Positions 59,566 to 64,000 of a stretch of DNA of 64,000 nt are shown here, piece by piece. Below the pieces are notes generated by a model. It worked only from the letters and a program-made list of their open reading frames with translations. It searched no databases and was not told the DNA's origin. The stretch comes from Corallococcus carmarthensis (GTDB lineage: Bacteria > Myxococcota > Myxococcia > Myxococcales > Myxococcaceae). Location: the NCBI RefSeq assembly GCF_003611695.1, contig NZ_RAWE01000009.1, positions 1 through 64,000 on the forward strand. The letters run 5' to 3'. Position 1 is the stretch's first letter. Every line of letters begins with the position of its first letter. The position numbers and the translations under genes are program-made.

Positions 59566-61980
59566 GTGAAGATTTCGGTGAAGTGGCTGGGTGATTACGT
59601 GGCGCTGCCGCCGTCCGTGGACGAGCTGGCGCGCAAGCTGACCGCGGCGGGCCTGGAGATTGAAGGCGTGGAGCGCCCCGGCGAGGGCCTGCGCGGCGTC
59701 GTGGTGGCGCAGATCCGCGAGTCGGTGCAGCACCCCAACGCGGACAAGCTGTCCGTCACGCAGGTGGACATCGGCGGCTCCGCGCTGTTCCAGGTGGTGT
59801 GCGGCGCGAAGAACTTCAAGGTCGGCGACAAGGTGCCGCTGGCCACGGTGGGCGCGAAGCTGCCCAACGGCATGGAGATCAAGCAGGCCGCGCTCCGGGG
59901 CGTGGACAGCTTCGGCATGCTCTGCTCCGCGAAGGAGCTGGGCATCACGGAGGACTCGTCCGGCCTGCTCATCCTGCCCGCGGACACGAAGCTGGGCATC
60001 CCCATCGCGGAGGCCCTGGGGCTGGATGACTCCGTGCTGGAGGTGAACGTCACGCCGAACCGGCCGGACGCGCTCAGCCACCTGGGCATCGCGCGCGAGG
60101 TGGGCGTGGTGACGGGCGCCGCGCTGAAGCCGCCGCAGCCGAAGCCCGCCGAGTCCGGCAAGCCGGTGGCGGAGCTGGTGAAGGTGCGCATCGACGCGAA
60201 GGACCGCTGCTCGCGCTACGCGGCGCGCGTGGTGGAGGGGGTCACCATCCAGCCGTCGCCGCAGTGGATGCAGGACCGGCTGAAGGCGTGCGGCGTGCGC
60301 GCCATCAACAACGTGGTGGACGTCACCAACTTCGTCCTCCTGGAGTACGGCCAGCCGCTGCACGCGTTCGACCTGGAGAAGGTGGCGGGCCAGGAGATCG
60401 TCGTCCGCACCGCGAAGCCGGGCGAGAAGCTGCGCACGCTGGACGACAAGGAGCGCACGCTGGACGCGGACGACCTGGTCATCGCGGACCGCGACCGGGC
60501 GCAGGCGCTGGCGGGCGTGATGGGCGGCGGCGACAGCGAGGTCACGCAGGGCACGAAGCGCATCGTCATCGAGTCCGCGCACTTCCACGGCTCCGGCGTG
60601 CGCCGGTCCGCGAAGCGCTACGCGCTGCACACGGAGGCGTCGCACCGCTTCGAGCGTGGGGCGGACCTGGACGCGGTGCTGCCGGCGCTGGACCGGGCCG
60701 CGCAGCTCATCGCGGAGCTGTCGGGCGGCACGGTGGTGCCGGGCCGGGTGGACGTGCAGCCCGAGCCCCTGGCGCCGCGCCGGGCGACGCTGCGCTACGC
60801 GCGGGTGGAGAAGGTGCTGGGCGTGGCGGTGCCGGAGGCGGAGGTCCGGCGCATCCTGACGGCGCTGGGCTTCAAGTCCGTGGAGGAGGCGCAGGGGCAG
60901 ACGACGTACGAGGTGCCCCGGGCGCGCGTGGACGTGGAGCGCGAGGAGGACCTGATGGAGGAGGTCGCCCGCGTGTACGGCTACGACAACATCCCGGCGC
61001 GGCTGCCGCGCGGGCTGGAGACGCTGGCGCCGGAGCCCCTGTCCATGGAGGCCGAGCGCCGGCTGCGCCACGCGCTGGGCGGCGTGGGCCTGTCCGAGGT
61101 GGTGAACTACTCGTTCGTGGCGCCGAAGTCGCTGGAGGTGCTGGGCGGGAAGGAAGCCCCCATCGCGCTGCTCAACCCGCTGAGCGTCGAGCAGTCGGTG
61201 ATGCGCACCAGCCTGCTGCCGGGCCTGCTGGAGAACCTGTCGCGCAGCGTGCGCCATCAGGTGGAGTCCGTGGGGCTCTACGAGACGGGCCGGGCGTACT
61301 TCCGGGACGCGCAGGGCGGGCAGGGGATGCGCCCCGCGGCGCGTGAGGTGCCGCGCGTGGCGGGCCTGGTGTGGGGCCTGCGTGGCGGTGGCCGGAGCTG
61401 GACGCAGAAGGACTCGCGCGTGGACTTCTACGACGCGAAGGGCGCGGTGGAGGCGCTGCTGCACGCGCTGCACGTGGAGGGCGTGACGTTCACCCCGGCG
61501 GAGGCGCCGGCGTACCACCCGCGCAGCTGCGCCCAGGTGGCGCTGAAGGACGGGACGGTGCTGGGCCTCTTGGGGGAGGTGCACCCGCGCGTGACGAAGG
61601 CGCTGGGGCTGCCGGAGGGCGTGTTCGTGTTCGAGCTGGACACGGATCCGCTGTACGCGGCGGCGCGGCTGGTGCCTCAGGCGGAAGCGCTGCCCAAGTA
61701 CCCGGCGGTGCTGCGCGACCTGGCGGTGGTGGTGCCGCTGGAGCTGCGCAACGAGGAGGTGCGCCGGGTGATTCTGGAGGTAGGGGCGCCGCTGGTGGAG
61801 GACGCGCTGGTGTTCGACGTCTACACGGGCAAGCCCATCCCCGAGGGGAAGAAGAACCTGGCGTACGCGCTGAGGTACCGCTCGCCCGAGCGGACGCTGA
61901 CCGACGCGGAGGTCACGGCGGCCCACCAGCGCATCATCGCGGAGGTGAACCAGCGCCTGGGGGCGGCCCTGCGCGCCTGA
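59566..61980 (+). CDS. pheT: Phenylalanyl-tRNA synthetase beta subunit
   Basis: PheT binds tRNA and carries the editing site. The 804-residue protein has a tRNA-binding EMAPII-like domain at about 40-150 (VVVAQIRESVQHPNADKL), the B3/B4 editing domain (AINNVVDVTNFVLLEYGQPLHAFD), B5, the B6/B7 catalytic-like domain (LLEYGQPLHAFDLEKV, YGYDNIPARLPRG) and a C-terminal ferredoxin-like anticodon domain (LPKYPAVLRDLAVVVP). The GTG at 59566 has a GAAGAGGGTGATCC site. It is translated from the same unit as pheS. All domains are present. Confidence 0.96.
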   Translation: MKISVKWLGDYVALPPSVDELARKLTAAGLEIEGVERPGEGLRGVVVAQIRESVQHPNADKLSVTQVDIGGSALFQVVCGAKNFKVGDKVPLATVGAKLPNGMEIKQAALRGVDSFGMLCSAKELGITEDSSGLLILPADTKLGIPIAEALGLDDSVLEVNVTPNRPDALSHLGIAREVGVVTGAALKPPQPKPAESGKPVAELVKVRIDAKDRCSRYAARVVEGVTIQPSPQWMQDRLKACGVRAINNVVDVTNFVLLEYGQPLHAFDLEKVAGQEIVVRTAKPGEKLRTLDDKERTLDADDLVIADRDRAQALAGVMGGGDSEVTQGTKRIVIESAHFHGSGVRRSAKRYALHTEASHRFERGADLDAVLPALDRAAQLIAELSGGTVVPGRVDVQPEPLAPRRATLRYARVEKVLGVAVPEAEVRRILTALGFKSVEEAQGQTTYEVPRARVDVEREEDLMEEVARVYGYDNIPARLPRGLETLAPEPLSMEAERRLRHALGGVGLSEVVNYSFVAPKSLEVLGGKEAPIALLNPLSVEQSVMRTSLLPGLLENLSRSVRHQVESVGLYETGRAYFRDAQGGQGMRPAAREVPRVAGLVWGLRGGGRSWTQKDSRVDFYDAKGAVEALLHALHVEGVTFTPAEAPAYHPRSCAQVALKDGTVLGLLGEVHPRVTKALGLPEGVFVFELDTDPLYAAARLVPQAEALPKYPAVLRDLAVVVPLELRNEEVRRVILEVGAPLVEDALVFDVYTGKPIPEGKKNLAYALRYRSPERTLTDAEVTAAHQRIIAEVNQRLGAALRA

Positions 61981-62074
61981 ATTCCTGAATGAAGTCAGGA
62001 CGTTGACACGGTTCGGGGAAGGCTGACACCATGCCCCGCGTTCACCGGCCATTCACGGGTGCCAGAGGACTCGC

Positions 62075-62461
62075 ATGACGAAAGCGGACATCATCGAGGG
62101 GGTCTACGAGAAGGTCGGCTTCTCCAAGAAGGAGTCGGCGGAGATCGTCGAGCTCGTCTTCGACACCGTGAAGGAGACGTTGGAGCGCGGGGACAAGATC
62201 AAGATCTCCGGGTTCGGAAACTTCCAGGTGCGCCAGAAGAAGGCGCGCGTGGGACGCAACCCGCAGACGGGCAAGGAGATCGAGATCAGCGCCCGCCGGG
62301 TGCTGACCTTCCGGCCGAGCCAGGTGTTGAAGAGCGCCCTGAACGGCGAGGCGCCGCCGGAGAACCACGCGGAGATCGACGCGCAGGAAGAGGCGGCGGC
62401 GGACGCGGCGGAGGCCCGGGGCGAGGACTTCGACGAGGGAATGGAAGAGGGCGACGAGTAG
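62075..62461 (+). CDS. ihfA: Integration host factor alpha subunit with acidic tail
   Basis: The 128-residue protein of the HU/IHF family bends DNA. Residues 1-92 match IHF-alpha (MTKADIIEGVYEKVGFSKKE, KISGFGNFQVRQKKARVGRNPQTG, VLTFRPSQVLKSALNG). The remaining 35 residues are a strongly acidic tail (QEEAAADAAEARGEDFDEGM), longer than in enterobacteria. It lies 95 bases after pheT, the usual neighbour in many proteobacteria. The upstream region has TTGACA at 62003-62008 but no convincing -10 box. The tail may modulate DNA binding; this is inferred. Confidence 0.92.
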   Translation: MTKADIIEGVYEKVGFSKKESAEIVELVFDTVKETLERGDKIKISGFGNFQVRQKKARVGRNPQTGKEIEISARRVLTFRPSQVLKSALNGEAPPENHAEIDAQEEAAADAAEARGEDFDEGMEEGDE

Positions 62462-62490
62462 GTTTTTCACCGGCGCCCGTCACCTCGCGC

Positions 62491-62519
62491 TTGACCCAGG
62501 AAAGCGGCGAGGGCATAAG
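62491..62519 (+). promoter_or_regulatory. Sigma-70-type promoter of tRNA-Pro
   Basis: TTGACC (62491-62496) and CATAAG (62514-62519) are 17 bases apart, with the tRNA starting 27 bases after the -10 box. It lies between the ihfA stop and the tRNA gene. Confidence 0.6.
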
Positions 62520-62544
62520 GGCGCACCGTTTCACGACGGCGGTT

Positions 62545-62623
<79 letters not shown>

Positions 62624-62628
62624 AATAG

Positions 62629-62678
62629 AGGCCCTGGAGTTTCCGGTGCAAGCCGGTGACTCCAGGGCCTTTGTTTTT
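62629..62678 (+). terminator. Rho-independent terminator after tRNA-Pro
   Basis: AGGCCCTGGAGT (62629-62640) pairs perfectly with ACTCCAGGGCCT (62659-62670); the 18-base intervening part contains a small CCGG/CCGG inner stem. TTGTTTTT follows. Confidence 0.9.
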
Positions 62679-62761
62679 GGATCCGAGTCTCGGGCCGGCG
62701 AGTGGAACAAGCGGGGCGCGGCCCGATCCGAAGGGTGCTCCACGCTGGGCGCTCGTGCGCC

Positions 62762-63289
62762 TCATCGCGCATGAAGGCGCTCATGCGGATGGGCCGGTGT
62801 TCGCCCCGCCCTGGTGGGTTGCATCGAGCCACGCGCGTGCGCTGCCTTCGACGTCACCCTCAGCCCCGCGTTCATCAGGGCCACGCGGTCGTCGCACACC
62901 TGGCGACGCTGCGAGTCCACGTCCAGCGTGGGGAGCTGGACATGGGACACCGTGTGGCCGCCCACTTCGTGACCGGCGGCCTGGAAACGCCGGATCTGAT
63001 CAAGTGTCAGGTAGCCCGGGATGCCGAGCCGCCCGCTGCTGACGAAGAAGGTCCCGCGCAGACCGCGTGCCTCCAACAAGGAGGCCGCGTTGACCTGGCT
63101 GGCCCTCGCGTCATCGAAGGTGAGCGAGACGACGAGCTGCCCGGGCTCCAGGACGAGGCGCGGCGACTGCTGCTCCAGCGCGTCTTCGGGCCCGGAGCCC
63201 TGGCACGCCAGGGTCATCAAGAGAGGAATCACGAGCAATGACAACTCAAGCGCGCGGACAGGCCGGGGGGCGCGGAAGAACGGGGGCAT
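62762..63289 (-). CDS. Truncated polysaccharide deacetylase lipoprotein
   Basis: The 175-residue product starts with a signal and lipobox (LLVIPLLMTLAC) and then the first half of a NodB-type deacetylase: TFDD (LTFDDARASQV, the catalytic Asp pair) and the metal-binding HxxxH in GHTVSHVQLPTLD. After LMNAGLRVTS the sequence loses resemblance to the family, and motifs 3-5, including the expected YPFG or RxPxG segments, are missing; the last 30 residues are low-complexity Arg/His/Ala. Normal proteins exceed 250 residues. A +1-type frame below the break still looks coding, so an internal deletion or frameshift is likely. The tRNA-Pro gene and terminator adjoin. It is probably inactive. ATG 63289 was chosen over GTG 63355. 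Confidence 0.6.
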   Translation of the reverse strand: MPPFFRAPRPVRALELSLLVIPLLMTLACQGSGPEDALEQQSPRLVLEPGQLVVSLTFDDARASQVNAASLLEARGLRGTFFVSSGRLGIPGYLTLDQIRRFQAAGHEVGGHTVSHVQLPTLDVDSQRRQVCDDRVALMNAGLRVTSKAAHARGSMQPTRAGRTPAHPHERLHAR

Positions 63290-63357
63290 GGTGCGTGCTC
63301 TTCTCGGGCTGCCCAGCGGCCCGGAAGCACGGCGCGGCTGCTCACGGATGAGCACAA

Positions 63358-64000
63358 TCAGTGCGCTGCCAGTCGCTCGCGCAACCCGGTGACCACCCGC
63401 TCTTTCGATTCGCTCAGCGCGGGACTCACGTCCACCGGATAGGACGGCCGTACCGGCTCCAGCCTCCGCATTTCCGGAGGCAGGCTCGCCAGGGTCTCCC
63501 GCGCGTGCGCCCGCAGCACCGTCAGCGGTGGAGAGGCGCCCTCCAGCCGCCGGCCCGCGTGCATCACCCGCCGCAGCAGGGGACGCCCCGGCAGCACCTC
63601 GTCATGGCACGCGAGCACGTCCCGCCTCGCCACGCCGTCCTGCTCCTCGCGAAACACCTGCTTGCGTCCGGGTAGCAGCACCTTGCCCGGTGACAGCTTG
63701 AGCCGCCCCCGGCCCGCGTACTCCACCAGCTTGTAGGCCATGTCCAACGAGGGCGCGTCCTCGGACACTCCCATGGACGTCCCCACACCGAAGGCATCGA
63801 TGGGCGCCTGCTGCGCCAGCAGCCGCGCCACTTCGTCCTCGTCCAGCCCGCCGCTCGCGAGGATCCGCACGCGCTCCAGCCCCGCGGCATCCAGCAGCGT
63901 GCGAGCCTGCTGCGAGAGCGACGCCAGATCCCCTGAATCCAGCCGCACCGCTTGCACGTGGAAGTCCGGCCCGAGCTCCCGCGCGAGCGCCACCACCTTC
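63358..64000 (-). CDS. pncB: Nicotinate phosphoribosyltransferase, C-terminal part (window-truncated)
   Basis: The frame is open from the right edge to the TGA at 63358; 213 residues are visible and the N-terminus lies beyond 64000. Motifs LDSGDLASLSQQAR, ILASGGLDEDEVARLL and DAFGVGTSMGVSEDAPSLDMAYKLVEY are characteristic of nicotinate phosphoribosyltransferase, the first step of NAD salvage (PRPP-dependent conversion of nicotinate to its mononucleotide). The phosphate-binding GGLDEDEVA and GVGTS loops are intact. The C-terminal end is short and Arg-rich. It lies 68 bases upstream of the deacetylase fragment on the same strand. Confidence 0.9.
   Translation of the reverse strand, partial: KVVALARELGPDFHVQAVRLDSGDLASLSQQARTLLDAAGLERVRILASGGLDEDEVARLLAQQAPIDAFGVGTSMGVSEDAPSLDMAYKLVEYAGRGRLKLSPGKVLLPGRKQVFREEQDGVARRDVLACHDEVLPGRPLLRRVMHAGRRLEGASPPLTVLRAHARETLASLPPEMRRLEPVRPSYPVDVSPALSESKERVVTGLRERLAAH

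Noticed and set aside
61981-62074. Promoter before ihfA with TTGACA at 62003
   Set aside because: No acceptable -10 box at 16-18 bases; read-through from pheT is as likely.

Overview
The window looks like chromosomal DNA from a myxobacterium of the Myxococcaceae (Corallococcus, Myxococcus or a close relative). Evidence: GC content near 70 percent with strong G/C at third codon positions; an encapsulin shell and cargo pair of the Myxococcus EncA/EncB type; an initiation factor IF3 read from an ATC start codon with a C-terminal extension, as described for Myxococcus Dsg; an NtrC-type regulator; and many secreted lipoproteins. The genus is inferred; no 16S rRNA is present. LAYOUT. 1-2950: the right end of an integrated element (prophage-like): seven small leftward genes, most coupled by 3-8 base junctions. 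It abuts an orphan 3' fragment of yraN, so the element appears to have inserted into a yraN-rsmI operon. 3093-3926: rsmI. 3959-9283: leftward block encB-encA-NtrC regulator-M23 peptidase-outer membrane barrel; a long hairpin traps the ribosome site of the last gene. 9389-13355: murJ and a five-repeat S1 protein. 13458-13686: two identical initiator tRNA genes. 13742-22178: small-molecule and regulatory genes (LysR/flavin-binding pair, lipase-like hydrolase, CGNR regulator divergent from an SDR and a lipocalin-like gene, patatin, 2OG oxygenase, topoisomerase IB). Three operator-like sites here share a GGTTACGG core. 22340-31010: a rightward three-gene cassette of an OB-fold membrane protein, a flotillin and an 1845-residue AAA ATPase, the best candidate for an incompletely understood system. 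31095-33865: three paralogous lipoproteins, the first two behind a duplicated promoter, with an expansin-like lipoprotein on the other strand. 33965-46762: VWA lipoprotein, VOC protein, membrane acyltransferase, secreted glycosidase-like protein, DHH phosphoesterase, two zinc peptidases flanking a cold shock gene, and a coupled lipoprotein pair. 46811-54653: FKBP isomerase, a nitrilase-propeller fusion lacking its cysteine, PilZ, LPP20-like and PEGA-like proteins, an AI-2E-type permease overlapping a family 5 uracil-DNA glycosylase. 54737-62461: tRNA-Val, then the translation cluster thrS-infC-rpmI-rplT-pheS-pheT-ihfA. 62547-64000: tRNA-Pro, a truncated deacetylase and the 3' part of a nicotinate phosphoribosyltransferase gene cut by the window edge. 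HOW GENES WORK TOGETHER. encA and encB would form an iron-storing nanocompartment, with the regulator 23 bases downstream probably co-transcribed. The 54.9-62.5 kb cluster supplies aminoacylation, initiation and ribosome assembly. The membrane protein-flotillin-ATPase cassette is organised as one transcription unit, so its products probably act at the same membrane site. No CRISPR array, rRNA operon or transposase gene was seen. No gene-free gap exceeds about 300 bases. Most very long antisense open frames are artefacts of GC-rich coding DNA.
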